From an uncultured Actinomycetes bacterium (GTDB lineage Bacteria > Actinomycetota > CALGFH01): a DNA stretch of 24,817 bases. Both the position numbers and the translations under genes were made by a program. The stretch is taken from the NCBI GenBank assembly GCA_937881255.1, contig CALGFH010000162.1, positions 1 through 24,817 of the forward strand, written 5' to 3'. The notes beneath the pieces were generated by a model. It was not told the DNA's origin, did no database searches, and saw only the letters and a list, made by a program, of their open reading frames with translations. Every line of letters starts with the position of its first letter. Position 1 is the stretch's first letter. This document shows positions 14,231 through 22,385 of the stretch, in pieces.

Positions 14231-16971
14231 CCGGTGGTGGCCGGCTTGCGGGCCGGTGGGGCGATGTCGTCGCCGAGCAGGCGGCTGATCTCCTCACTCT
14301 CCATCGGCCGGCCGAAGTAGTAGCCCTGGCCGACGTCGCAGCCCATCCGGCGCAGGGCCAGGAACTGGGCCGAGTCCTCGACCCCCTCGGCCACCGTGAC
14401 CAGCTGGAGGCTCTGGCCGAGGCGGACGATCGTCCGGGCCAGCTCGGCGTTGTCGCTGGCGTGGCTGAGCCGCTCCACGAACGACCGGTCGATCTTGAGC
14501 ATGTCGACCGGGAAGCGGTGCAGGTAGCTGAGCGAGGAGTAGCCGGTGCCGAAGTCGTCGATGGCCAGGCGGGGACCCAGCTGCTTGAGCTGCTTGAGGA
14601 TGGCCAGGACGTCCTCGTTGTCGTCCATCAGGACGCTCTCGGTCATCTCCAGGACCAGCGCCGACGGCGGCAGGCCGCTCTCCTTCAGGGCCCTGGCCAC
14701 GTCGTCGACCACCTCCGGGGACTGGAGCTGCCGGCCGGACAGGTTGATGTTGAGGGTCAGCGGCCGCTCCCGCGGTGGGCTGTTGCGCTGCCACTCGGCG
14801 GCCTGCCGGCAGGCCTCGCGCAGCACCCAGGCCCCGAGCGGCCGGATCAGCCCGCTGGCCTCGGCCAGGGGGATGAACTCGGTCGGCGGGACCAGCCCCC
14901 GGACCGGGTGGTTCCAGCGGGCCAGGGCCTCGGCCCCGACGAGCTGGCCCGAGCCGAGGTCGAAGGTCGGCTGGTACTGGAGGAACAGCTCCCCCGCCTC
15001 CAGGGCCCGCCGCAGGTCGCTCTCGAGCTGCACCCGCTGGACCAGCTCGGTGTGCATCTCGGGGTCGTAGCGCTCGTAGCCGCCCTGGCCGGCCGCCTTG
15101 GCCCGGTACATGGCCAGGTCGGCGTTGCGCAGCAGCTGGTCGGCGCCGTCGACGTCGCTCTCCATCCGGGCGATGCCCATGCTGCCCCGGACGTGCAGCT
15201 CGCGCCCGTTGACCTCGAACGGCTGGCGCAGCCCTTCGAGCACCCGGTCGGCCACCTGGACCACGTCGATGTCGTCGCTGGCGTCCTCGATCAGCACGGC
15301 GAACTCGTCGCCGCCGAACCGGGCCACGGTGTCGCTGGGCCGCACGCAGGAGTGCAGGCGCTCGGCCACCTGGATGAGCAGGCGGTCCCCGGCGGCGTGG
15401 CCGAGGCTGTCGTTGACCTCCTTGAAGCCGTCCAGGTCGAGGAACAGCACGGCCACCGAGGGCGTCTGGCGCTTGGTCCGCTGGAGGGCGTGGTCGACCC
15501 GGTCCTTGAACAGGGCCCGGTTGGCCAGCGAGGTCAGCGAGTCGTGGAAGGCCTGGTGGACGAGCTGGTCCTCGAGCTGGCGGCGCTCGGAGATGTCGCG
15601 GGTGTTCAGGACCAGGCCGCCGACGCTGGGGTTGTCGAGCAGGTTGGTGATGGTGAACTGGACGGTGCACCGGTGGCCGTCGCGGTGGCGCAGCGGCAGC
15701 TCCAGCTCGAGCACCCCGTAGGGCCGCTCGGCCACCTCGGCCAGGCCCTCGCGCAGGCGGAGCCCGGGGTCGGGGTCGAGGATCTGGGTGAGCGGCCGGC
15801 GGAGCAGGTGGGCCTCGCTGTAGCCGAACACCCTGGTCATCGACTCGCTGACGTACTCCACCTTGGCGTCGGGGCCGACCAGGATCACGACCTCGGAGCT
15901 GTGCTGGACGAGCGCCTGGAAGCGCTGCTCGCTGGCCCGCAGCTCGGCCGTCCGCTCGATGACCCGCGACTCCAGGTGCCGGGCCAGCGATGAGTTCTCG
16001 AGCAGGCTCAGCACCTGACGCCCGACCAGGGCGACGATGATGAAGGACCTGGTCCAGGAGGCGAAGTAGTCCAGGATGCCCTGCTGGACCTGGGCCACCG
16101 TGCTGACCGCCAGCGACCCGACGACGGCGATGTAGGGCAGGAACATCCCCATGCGGTCGACGCTGGCGGCGGACTGCTCCTCGTCGACCTCCTCGGCCTC
16201 CGGCTTGCGGGCGGCCAGCAGGACCAGCAGGTAGCCGAGGAACCAGCCGACGTCGATCAGCGCCCCCGACGAGTAGGAGCCGCTGGCGGTGAGGTACACG
16301 AAGCCGCTGTCGGCCACGGCGATGGCCACCAGCCCGCCGCCGAGCAGGGGCAGCGGGGTCCCCCGGGTGCCGCTGCCCATCCGCGCCCTGGCCAGGACGA
16401 ACAGCACGATGGTGCCGACGACCACGTCCCCGATCGGGTAGGCCAGGCTGATCGCCTGCGACAGCAGGTTGTCGCCGCCGCTGCGGAACAGCGGCCTGAG
16501 CACCATGACCCAGCTGGCCAGCAGCAGCGAGGCCGCGATCATCAGGCCGTCCAGGACCTGGCGGAGCCGCCCGGCCAGGCTCTGGGCGGCGAAGGGCAGG
16601 CTGATCAGGGCGGCCGCGGCCAGCGGGGGCGCGGCCAGGTAGCCGACGTCGGCCAGCGACGGGAAGGGGACGTCGCGGCCCAGGACGGTCTCGTACCAGG
16701 TCCAGGCGGCCTGCCCGCTCGCCCAGGACAGGGCCGAGGCGCCCATCAGCCGCCACATCCGCTCCTGCTGGGGGCTGGAGAAGCGGGCCGTGCGGATGCA
16801 GGTGATCCCGGCCGCCCCGGCGGCCGCGATCAGCCCGAAGTTGGAGATGGCCTGGGTGGCCCGGGGGCCGCCGACGCCCCAGACCAGGCTGGCCAGCCAG
16901 AGCAGGGCGACGACGGCCATGGCCGCGCACTCGGCCATGAAGCGTCGCTGCGCCTTCGATCGCGTGTTCAT
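14227..16971 (-). CDS. Membrane PAS-GGDEF-EAL cyclic-di-GMP enzyme
   Basis: A 914-residue signalling protein. Residues about 10-320 form an integral membrane sensor region with about eight to ten hydrophobic helices. A coiled coil (residues about 325-350) leads into a PAS domain (FQALVQHSSEVVILVGPDAKVEYVS; C-terminal DISERRQLED). The GGDEF domain (signature RFGGDEFAVL near residue 550) has an upstream R-P-S-D, fitting the inhibitory c-di-GMP site. The EAL domain carries EALARW, NINLSGRQL, LEMTES, IDDFGTGYSSL, LKIDRSF, AEGVED and DVGQGYYFGRP, so all usual catalytic positions are present. It could both make and degrade c-di-GMP. It is a single gene, divergent from the decarboxylase and convergent with the regulator; no specific link to hydrogenase is evident. 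The ligand of the membrane domain is unknown. Confidence 0.95.
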   Translation of the reverse strand: MNTRSKAQRRFMAECAAMAVVALLWLASLVWGVGGPRATQAISNFGLIAAAGAAGITCIRTARFSSPQQERMWRLMGASALSWASGQAAWTWYETVLGRDVPFPSLADVGYLAAPPLAAAALISLPFAAQSLAGRLRQVLDGLMIAASLLLASWVMVLRPLFRSGGDNLLSQAISLAYPIGDVVVGTIVLFVLARARMGSGTRGTPLPLLGGGLVAIAVADSGFVYLTASGSYSSGALIDVGWFLGYLLVLLAARKPEAEEVDEEQSAASVDRMGMFLPYIAVVGSLAVSTVAQVQQGILDYFASWTRSFIIVALVGRQVLSLLENSSLARHLESRVIERTAELRASEQRFQALVQHSSEVVILVGPDAKVEYVSESMTRVFGYSEAHLLRRPLTQILDPDPGLRLREGLAEVAERPYGVLELELPLRHRDGHRCTVQFTITNLLDNPSVGGLVLNTRDISERRQLEDQLVHQAFHDSLTSLANRALFKDRVDHALQRTKRQTPSVAVLFLDLDGFKEVNDSLGHAAGDRLLIQVAERLHSCVRPSDTVARFGGDEFAVLIEDASDDIDVVQVADRVLEGLRQPFEVNGRELHVRGSMGIARMESDVDGADQLLRNADLAMYRAKAAGQGGYERYDPEMHTELVQRVQLESDLRRALEAGELFLQYQPTFDLGSGQLVGAEALARWNHPVRGLVPPTEFIPLAEASGLIRPLGAWVLREACRQAAEWQRNSPPRERPLTLNINLSGRQLQSPEVVDDVARALKESGLPPSALVLEMTESVLMDDNEDVLAILKQLKQLGPRLAIDDFGTGYSSLSYLHRFPVDMLKIDRSFVERLSHASDNAELARTIVRLGQSLQLVTVAEGVEDSAQFLALRRMGCDVGQGYYFGRPMESEEISRLLGDDIAPPARKPATTG

Positions 16972-17083
16972 CTCAGGTGCCTGATCGGTCGATGCGCTGG
17001 CCGCTTGAGCGAACTCAGGTCCCGCAGTTCCCGGTCGATCAAGAGGAATGCGACTCGTCGGTCTCCCCTGAAGGAAGCGCAGG

Positions 17084-18274
17084 ATGAGGATGCAACTGAT
17101 CGATCATCAGATCCGGCTCCAGCTGCCGACCTACTGGCCGCGCGCCCTCGAGCCCGAGGCGCTCAACCGGATGGATCATCCGACACCGTTCCTGGTCTGC
17201 GATCTGGAGACGGTCCGTGAGCGCTACGCCCACCTGACCGCGGCCCTGCCGGGGGTCAACTGCTACTACGCGGTGAAGTGCAACCCCGAGCTCGAGCTGC
17301 TGGCCGCCTTCGACCAGCTCGGCTCCAGCTTCGAGGTCGCCTCCTGCGCCGAGCTGCAGATGCTCCAGAAGCTCGGCGTCGACCCGGAGCGGGTGCTGTA
17401 CAGCAACACCGTCAAGCCGGCCGCCCACATCGCCGAGTCGTTCGCGGCCGGCCTGTGGCGCTACGCCTTCGACTCCGAGGGCGAGCTCTACAAGCTGGCC
17501 CAGCACGCCCCCGGGGCGGCCGTCTACGTCCGGCTCCGGGTCGACGACTCGACCAGCCTGTTCCCCCTGTCGCGCAAGTTCGGGGCCGAGGCCCAGGAGG
17601 CCCGGGCCCTGCTCCTGCTGGCCCGCAGCCTCGGCCTGCGGCCCTACGGGGTGACCTTCCACGTCGGCTCCCAGTGCACCACCACGACCGCCTGGCGCCA
17701 GGCCATCGCGGCCGTCGGGCGGCTGCTCAGCCGCCTGTCGGGCGACGGCATCACCCTGGAGATGCTCAACCTGGGGGGCGGGTTCCCGGCCCGCTACGTC
17801 GAGGACGTGCCCTCGGTCGACCAGATCGCCAACACCATCGAGTCGGCCCTGCACGAGCTGCTCCCCTACCGGCCCGAGCTGCTGGCCGTCGAGCCCGGGC
17901 GCTACCTGGTGGCCGAGAGCGCGGTGCTGGTCGGCGGGGTCCTGGGCCGGGAGGTGCGGGCCGGCGAGAACTGGGCCTACCTGGACGTCGGCGCCTACAA
18001 CGGCCTGATGGAGACCCAGCAGACGGTCAACCAGTGGCGCTACCCGCTGTGGAGCTCGCGCCCTGACCACGCCGCCGCCGACCAGGTGCCGTTCACCGTC
18101 ACCGGGCCCAGCTGCGACAGCTCCGACACCACCTTCTTCGGCGTCCACCTGCCGGCCACCCTTGACGCCGGGGACCGCCTCTACATCGGCTCGGCCGGCG
18201 CCTACACCCTCAGCTACGCCTCCCACTTCAACGGCTTCCCCCCGCCCTCGCCGGTGTTCATCGGGCGGTCATGA
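17084..18274 (+). CDS. Fold-III PLP decarboxylase, ornithine decarboxylase-like
   Basis: A 396-residue PLP enzyme of the eukaryotic-type ornithine/diaminopimelate decarboxylase family, probably making a diamine such as putrescine or cadaverine in the cytoplasm. K65 (YYAVKCN) binds PLP; H193 (FHVGSQ) stacks on it; LGGGF (230-234) and E270-P-G-R bind phosphate and the pyridine N. C344-D345 (GPSCDSSDT) and Y374 (YTLSYAS) match the ODC catalytic Cys360-Asp361 and Tyr389, which favours ornithine or lysine over diaminopimelate as substrate. The ATG at 17084 has AAGGAAG 6 nt upstream. The 112-nt divergent gap before it carries two CTCAGGT copies (16972, 17014) and two GGTCGAT copies but no clear promoter. 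The next gene, a transporter, overlaps by ATGA. Confidence 0.9.
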   Translation: MRMQLIDHQIRLQLPTYWPRALEPEALNRMDHPTPFLVCDLETVRERYAHLTAALPGVNCYYAVKCNPELELLAAFDQLGSSFEVASCAELQMLQKLGVDPERVLYSNTVKPAAHIAESFAAGLWRYAFDSEGELYKLAQHAPGAAVYVRLRVDDSTSLFPLSRKFGAEAQEARALLLLARSLGLRPYGVTFHVGSQCTTTTAWRQAIAAVGRLLSRLSGDGITLEMLNLGGGFPARYVEDVPSVDQIANTIESALHELLPYRPELLAVEPGRYLVAESAVLVGGVLGREVRAGENWAYLDVGAYNGLMETQQTVNQWRYPLWSSRPDHAAADQVPFTVTGPSCDSSDTTFFGVHLPATLDAGDRLYIGSAGAYTLSYASHFNGFPPPSPVFIGRS

Positions 18275-19479
18275 CCCGGCTGCGCCGCCTGATCGGGACG
18301 GCGCTGGTCGACTCGTTCGGGCTGTCGCTCGGCTGGACGGTGTTCAGCCTGTACGTGGTGGGCCGCCACGGCCTGGCCGGGCTGGGCCTGTGCAACGCGG
18401 CCATGCTGGTCGGGGTGGCGCTGTCGGCGCCGGTGGCGGCCCGGCTCAGCGTCCGCCTGGACGGCCGGGCCCTGCTCCGGGTGACCTGTGTGACCGAGTC
18501 GGTGCTGCGGGTCGGCACCTTCGCGCTCCTGCTCGCCGGGGCGCCGCCGGTCGTGGTGGCGGTCGCGGTCGCGGCCAGCAACGTGGTCGCCTGGACCGGC
18601 TACGCCGGCATGCGGGCCGAGGTCGCCGCCGCCGACCCCCGCGGCGCGGCCATGACCTGGTACATGGTCGCGGTGGCGGCGATCGAGGCCGCCGGCACGG
18701 CCACCGCCGCCCTGCTCCCGACCGGGCCCGCCGGGCTGGTCTCGGGCGGCCTGCTGGTGGCGGTGATCGCCGGCTACGGGACCTGCCTGGTGCCCACCTG
18801 GCTGGTCGCGGGCGGCGCCCTGGTCAAGCGGGCGGCCCCGCTCCCCCGGCCCGGCGGGCTGCGCCGGGTTCTTCGCGGCGGCCGGCTGCTGCCCAACGGC
18901 CCGCCCGACGGCCTGCTGGCCTTCGGGGGGATGGTGATGCTGCTCGGGTCGGGCCCGACCCTGCTGGCCGTCGGCCTGGCCGCCGAGCTGCACGGGACCA
19001 GGTGGGTGGCCGGGTCGGCCCTGGCGTTCGCCGCCGGCAGCCTGCTCGCCCCGCTGGTGGTGGCCCGGCTGGAACGCCGCACCCTCCCGCCGGCGATCGC
19101 CTGGCCGGCCCTTGGCATCGGCATGGCCGGCGGCTGGGCCTTCGCCGCCTGGAGCCCGGCCGCCCTGCTGGCCGCCCAGCTCCTCTCCGGCATGTGCATG
19201 AGCGCCCTCGAGGGCGACATGGACGCCCGGGTGGCCACCAAGGCCGCCTCCCCACGGGGGGTCACGGCCGGGCTGGCCACCGCGGCCGCCCTGCGCGCCT
19301 TCGGCAGCGCCGCCGCCGTGGCCATGGCCCCCCGGGTCATCGGCGAGGCCGGGATCGGCTGGCTGGGCGGCGCCCTGGCCGCCGCCCTGGCCGCCCTGGC
19401 CGTCCTGCGGCTGGCCAGGCGCTGGAGCCGGTCAGCGGCCGACCGGGTCGTCGGCGTGGCCACGGCCCGGGACCTCTAG
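18271..19479 (+). CDS. MFS-type membrane transporter coupled to the decarboxylase
   Basis: A 402-residue, very hydrophobic protein with about 10-12 predicted transmembrane helices, a basic loop around residues 190-215 between two halves, and typical MFS features: the half-repeat layout and basic cytoplasmic loops such as ARLSVRLDGRALLR after the second helix. No substrate-specific motif is recognised. The ATG overlaps the decarboxylase stop (ATGA), so the two are translationally coupled. Export of the amine product or exchange of amino acid for amine is a reasonable guess, not shown by the sequence. The 3' end overlaps the convergent hydrolase gene by 48 bp. Confidence 0.85.
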   Translation: MTRLRRLIGTALVDSFGLSLGWTVFSLYVVGRHGLAGLGLCNAAMLVGVALSAPVAARLSVRLDGRALLRVTCVTESVLRVGTFALLLAGAPPVVVAVAVAASNVVAWTGYAGMRAEVAAADPRGAAMTWYMVAVAAIEAAGTATAALLPTGPAGLVSGGLLVAVIAGYGTCLVPTWLVAGGALVKRAAPLPRPGGLRRVLRGGRLLPNGPPDGLLAFGGMVMLLGSGPTLLAVGLAAELHGTRWVAGSALAFAAGSLLAPLVVARLERRTLPPAIAWPALGIGMAGGWAFAAWSPAALLAAQLLSGMCMSALEGDMDARVATKAASPRGVTAGLATAAALRAFGSAAAVAMAPRVIGEAGIGWLGGALAAALAALAVLRLARRWSRSAADRVVGVATARDL

Positions 19480-20220
19480 GCCGGCGAGCAGCGAGGCCAG
19501 CCGGCCGGGGACCGAGAACATCGGCCAGTGGCCGGTCGGAAGCTCCAGGAACGACCAGCTCGGCCCGGCGAGCGCGGCGAACCAGGGATGGCCGCTGTCG
19601 ATCATCTGCCGCACCTGGGCGAGCGGGATGCTGCAGGTGATCAGCAGCTTGGGCAGCTCCTCGGGGGCCCGGCCCCGGAGCGACAGGGGCTGGGTCCAGG
19701 TGCGGAGCGGCTGGGCGGTGGCCCCGGCGCGCATGCGGGCGCGCTCGTCGGGACCGAGCCCTTCCAGGCTCGCCCCCATGACGCCCTCCAGCTCCTCCCA
19801 CGAGGGCATGGGGACCTGCCAGCCCTGACCGGCCTCCTCCACCAGCCGCTCGATCAGCTCCCTGGCCTCGGGCGGCTGGAGGTCCATGAAGGCGGCCCCG
19901 TCGGGGCTCGGCCCGGCGTCGAGGTAGGCGAGCAGGGCGATGCGGTCGGGGATCCGGTCGGCCACCCCCGTGACCACGTGGCCGGCGTAGCTGTGCCCGA
20001 CCAGGACGACGTCGTCGAGCCCCTCGGTCTCGATCAGGCCGGCCACGTCCGAGACGTAGGTGTCCAGGTCGACCTCGGGGGTGGCCAGGTCCGAGCGGTC
20101 CCCAAGGCCGGTGAGGGTCACCGCGTGGACGTCGTGGCCGTGGTCGCGGAGCTGGTCGGCCACCGGCTGCCAGGACCGGCCACCGAGCCAGGCCCCGGGG
20201 ACCAGGACGTAGGTGCTCAT
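19432..20220 (-). CDS. Alpha/beta-hydrolase (salicylate esterase/HNL-like)
   Basis: A 262-residue soluble hydrolase. The N-terminal MSTYVLVPGAWLGGRSW gives the oxyanion-hole strand-loop, VLVGHSYAG the nucleophile elbow (S77), and PTGHWPMFS the catalytic His (H231). A cap region rich in Glu lies between. This arrangement resembles the plant-type methylesterase/hydroxynitrile-lyase branch found in many actinobacteria, usually as enzymes of unknown substrate. The ATG at 20220 has AAGGAG 6 nt upstream; an in-frame ATG at 20256 would place the operator inside the gene. It is divergent from the TetR gene, and two operators lie between the two genes, so it is the likely target of that repressor. The 3' end overlaps the convergent MFS gene. 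Confidence 0.92.
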   Translation of the reverse strand: MSTYVLVPGAWLGGRSWQPVADQLRDHGHDVHAVTLTGLGDRSDLATPEVDLDTYVSDVAGLIETEGLDDVVLVGHSYAGHVVTGVADRIPDRIALLAYLDAGPSPDGAAFMDLQPPEARELIERLVEEAGQGWQVPMPSWEELEGVMGASLEGLGPDERARMRAGATAQPLRTWTQPLSLRGRAPEELPKLLITCSIPLAQVRQMIDSGHPWFAALAGPSWSFLELPTGHWPMFSVPGRLASLLAGLEVPGRGHADDPVGR

Positions 20221-20241
20221 GCTGGGCTCCTTCTTCCTGAG

Positions 20242-20275
20242 TTGTACATTGTACAATTACTGTACGTTGTACAAT
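20242..20275. promoter_or_regulatory. Two tandem TetR-type operators overlapping divergent promoters
   Basis: The first operator is a perfect palindrome, TTGTACA-T-TGTACAA (20242-20256). The second is CTGTACG-T-TGTACAA (20260-20274), matching at 5 of 7 positions in the left arm. Centres are 18 bp apart. The same bases give TTGTAC/TACAAT hexamer pairs with 15-bp spacers in both directions: plus strand 20249-20254 and 20270-20275, minus strand 20274-20269 and 20253-20248. Repressor binding would therefore block both promoters. The AT-rich 34-bp block stands out from the GC-rich surroundings. Confidence 0.82.
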
Positions 20276-20281
20276 AGGCAG

Positions 20282-20962
20282 ATGTCAAGCCCCGAGCGCC
20301 CATCGCACCGCACCGCCGGCCAGCGGGCCGGGCTGTCCCGCGAGGCGGTGCTGGGGGCGGCCCGGCGCGTCGCCGACGACCAGGGGGTGGACCACCTCAC
20401 CATGCGCCGCCTGGCCGCCGAGCTGGGGGTGACGCCGAACGCCCTCTACACCTACTTCCCGGACAAGGAGGCGCTGCTGGACGCCCTGGTGGACGACCTG
20501 CTGGCCGGCATCGAGCCCGGCGACCCGGACGAGGGGGACTGGCGGGACGGCCTGGTCAGGGTGATGGACGGCTCCCGGCGGCTGCTGCTGGCCCACCCGC
20601 GGCTGGTGCCGGTGTTCCTGGCCCGCCCCGGCCTTGGCCCCAACGCGGCCCGGCTGGGCGAGATCAGCTTCCGGCTGCTGCGGCGGGGCGGCCTCGAGGG
20701 CGACCGGGCGGTCGAGGCGTTCCGGGTCCTGCTGACCTACTCGCTCGGGTTCGCCGCCTTCCAGGCGCCGCGGCTGCAGGTCGACGCCGCCGCCCGGGCC
20801 GAGGCGGCCGAGGCGGTCTTCGCCGGCCTGCCGCCGGACCGGTTCCCCGAGATGCGCTCGCTGGCCGGCCACCTGGCCGGGCCCACCACCGACCGCCACT
20901 TCCACACCGGCCTGCGCTGGCTGCTCGAGGGCATCAGCCCAGCGCCTCGTTCCGAGGGGTAG
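20282..20962 (+). CDS. TetR-family transcriptional regulator
   Basis: A 226-residue repressor. Residues about 17-62 are a TetR helix-turn-helix (LSREAVLGAARRVADDQGVD, LTMRRLAAELGVTPNALYTYF, then DKEALLDALVDDLL). The C-terminal region is all-helical and resembles the TetR_C ligand-binding type, with an unknown ligand. The start was set at ATG 20282 because longer frames would run through the operators. There is no ribosome binding site, and the TACAAT at 20270-20275 would place the transcript start on or next to the ATG, so the mRNA may be leaderless. It probably represses itself and the divergent hydrolase. The last 29 bp overlap the convergent MFS gene. Confidence 0.93.
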   Translation: MSSPERPSHRTAGQRAGLSREAVLGAARRVADDQGVDHLTMRRLAAELGVTPNALYTYFPDKEALLDALVDDLLAGIEPGDPDEGDWRDGLVRVMDGSRRLLLAHPRLVPVFLARPGLGPNAARLGEISFRLLRRGGLEGDRAVEAFRVLLTYSLGFAAFQAPRLQVDAAARAEAAEAVFAGLPPDRFPEMRSLAGHLAGPTTDRHFHTGLRWLLEGISPAPRSEG

Positions 20963-22319
20963 GGCGGCGCCGGCGCAGCCGCAGCAGGCCGGTGGTGTAG
21001 ACGCTGGCGGCGACCAGGCAGGCCACGGCCGCCGCGACCAGGGCCGGGGTGGTGGGCAGGGGCAGCGCCACGGGGAGGACGGCACCGGCCACCCAGGCCA
21101 GCTGGAAGGTCGTCTCGGCCCGGGTGATGGCCGTCCCCCGGGCGGCCGGGGCGACGTCCCGCTGGACCAGGCTCTCGAAGCCCAGCCGGGCCGCGGCGAT
21201 CCCGCCCCCCATGGCCAGCCCCCCGACCGCCGCCGCGGCCACCCCGACCCGCCCGGCCAGCAGCCCGGCGGTGGTCCCGCACAGCAGCAGCCCCCCGGCC
21301 AGCAGCCCGTCCTCCCGGACCAGCCGGGCCGCCCGCGGCAGCAGGAACGCCCCCACCACCCCGCCCACCCCCACCGCGGCCAGCAGCAGCCCCAGCCCGG
21401 CCGTCCCCACCCCCTGCCGCCGCAGCTCGAACGCCAGCAGGAACAGCGTGAACCCCCCGACCGCCCGCACGGTCGCGTTCGCCGTCCTGGCCAGCCGCAC
21501 CCGCCCCGGCGGCCGGGCCAGCCGACCGTCCGCCCGTCCATGGGATCGCGGGGGGGTCGCGGCCGGGTCCTGGGGAGCTGTGGACAACCCGTCCTCCCGC
21601 TTCCGGCGATCGGCTACGCTCCCCCACCGGGGGACCCGCCGCGAAGCCGGGCCAGCTTGGCGTGTCCGGGGGAGGGCGAGGACGAGGACCCCGCCGGCGG
21701 TGAAGGCGAGGGCGGCCGCCCACAGGACCGCGCCGCCGCCGAGGAGGCGGTCGAGGCCGACCCCGAGCAGGGCTCCGGCGGTGCCGCCGAGGGCGGCCAC
21801 CCTGGCCATGCGGCCGTTCACCGCGACCAGGTCGCGCGCGTCCCGATCGACCGGGGCACCCCCCTGGGGTTCCCCGGACCCCTCCGGGCCGAGGAGCTCC
21901 GGGACCATGGCCGTGCGGCTGATGCCGTGGGCCCGGGAGCAGACCAGGAGGCCGAAGGCGAGCGGGTAGAGGAGCAGGGACTGGGTGCGGGCCACGGCCA
22001 GGGCGGCCAGGGCGGCCCGCAGGGCCATGGCGGCGGCCAGGGCGAGGCGGCCGGCCCCGCTGCGGCCGTCCAGGAGGCGGCCGAGCAGCGGGGCCACCAC
22101 CGCGAACGGGGCGACGGTGAGCAGGAGGTAGAGCGCGACCCGGGGCCGGGCCGCGGCCACCGGCACGGCGAAGAACAGCGTCCCGGCCAGGGCCACCGCG
22201 ACCAGGGCGTCGCCGAAGGTGCTGGTCGCGTGCACCCAGGCCAGCCGGTCGAGCGGGCGCCCGGCGGCCAGCCGGCCTCCCGGCACCCGCCCCCTGGCCG
22301 CCTCGCGCATGGCTGGCAT
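20934..22319 (-). CDS. MFS-type transporter with an unusual central insertion
   Basis: A 461-residue protein with two blocks of about six hydrophobic helices (residues about 30-220 and 280-450), as expected of a major facilitator permease; basic loops such as GRLLDGRSG support this. No drug or substrate can be named. The central cytoplasmic loop (about residues 220-278) is long and hydrophilic and includes a copy of the 46-bp element also found in the gene at 5516-6970. The ATG at 22319 lacks a good ribosome binding site; an ATG at 22310 is equally possible. It starts 7 nt after a strong hairpin behind clpC, so its promoter is unclear. It is convergent with the TetR gene. Confidence 0.83.
   Translation of the reverse strand: MPAMREAARGRVPGGRLAAGRPLDRLAWVHATSTFGDALVAVALAGTLFFAVPVAAARPRVALYLLLTVAPFAVVAPLLGRLLDGRSGAGRLALAAAMALRAALAALAVARTQSLLLYPLAFGLLVCSRAHGISRTAMVPELLGPEGSGEPQGGAPVDRDARDLVAVNGRMARVAALGGTAGALLGVGLDRLLGGGAVLWAAALAFTAGGVLVLALPRTRQAGPASRRVPRWGSVADRRKREDGLSTAPQDPAATPPRSHGRADGRLARPPGRVRLARTANATVRAVGGFTLFLLAFELRRQGVGTAGLGLLLAAVGVGGVVGAFLLPRAARLVREDGLLAGGLLLCGTTAGLLAGRVGVAAAAVGGLAMGGGIAAARLGFESLVQRDVAPAARGTAITRAETTFQLAWVAGAVLPVALPLPTTPALVAAAVACLVAASVYTTGLLRLRRRRPTPRNEALG
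21578..21623 (-). repeat. Dispersed 46-bp in-gene element, copy B
   Basis: This lies in the central loop of the MFS-type protein (residues about 233-249), in the same orientation and codon phase as copy A. It encodes G-S-V-A-D-x5-D-G-L-S-T-A-P. It contains TTGTCCACA (minus strand, 21586-21578 region), identical to the preferred Streptomyces DnaA box, and is followed by the hairpin TCCCCC-ACC-GGGGGA (21620-21634 region). Confidence 0.6.
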
Positions 22320-22325
22320 GCTAAC

Positions 22326-22358
22326 GGCGAAGCCCCCGGGGATCCCGGGGGCTTCGCC
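22326..22358 (-). terminator. Strong hairpin after clpC, probable terminator
   Basis: GGCGAAGCCCCCGGG (22326-22340) and its exact complement (22344-22358) form a perfect 15-bp stem with a 3-nt loop, 27 nt past the clpC stop. The downstream sequence on the minus strand, GTTAGC, has no U-run, as often in high-GC actinobacteria. The hairpin almost touches the start of the next gene (22319). Confidence 0.75.
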
Positions 22359-22385
22359 TATCCCTGGGGTGGGACAGCTGGACGC

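Noticed and set aside
14062..15993. 643-codon plus-strand frame opposite the GGDEF-EAL gene
   Set aside because: Shadow of a gene with full catalytic motifs; no ribosome binding site.
16972..17083. Repeated CTCAGGT and GGTCGAT words in the decarboxylase/GGDEF intergenic region as operators
   Set aside because: Only two copies each of 7-mers, no symmetry and no promoter context; not enough to call.
20213..20281. N-terminal extension of the TetR protein from 20213
   Set aside because: It would be coded by the operator palindromes and overlap the divergent hydrolase start.
22326..22358. Hairpin as a REP/mobile palindromic unit
   Set aside because: A single copy in the window, directly behind clpC; a terminator explains it.
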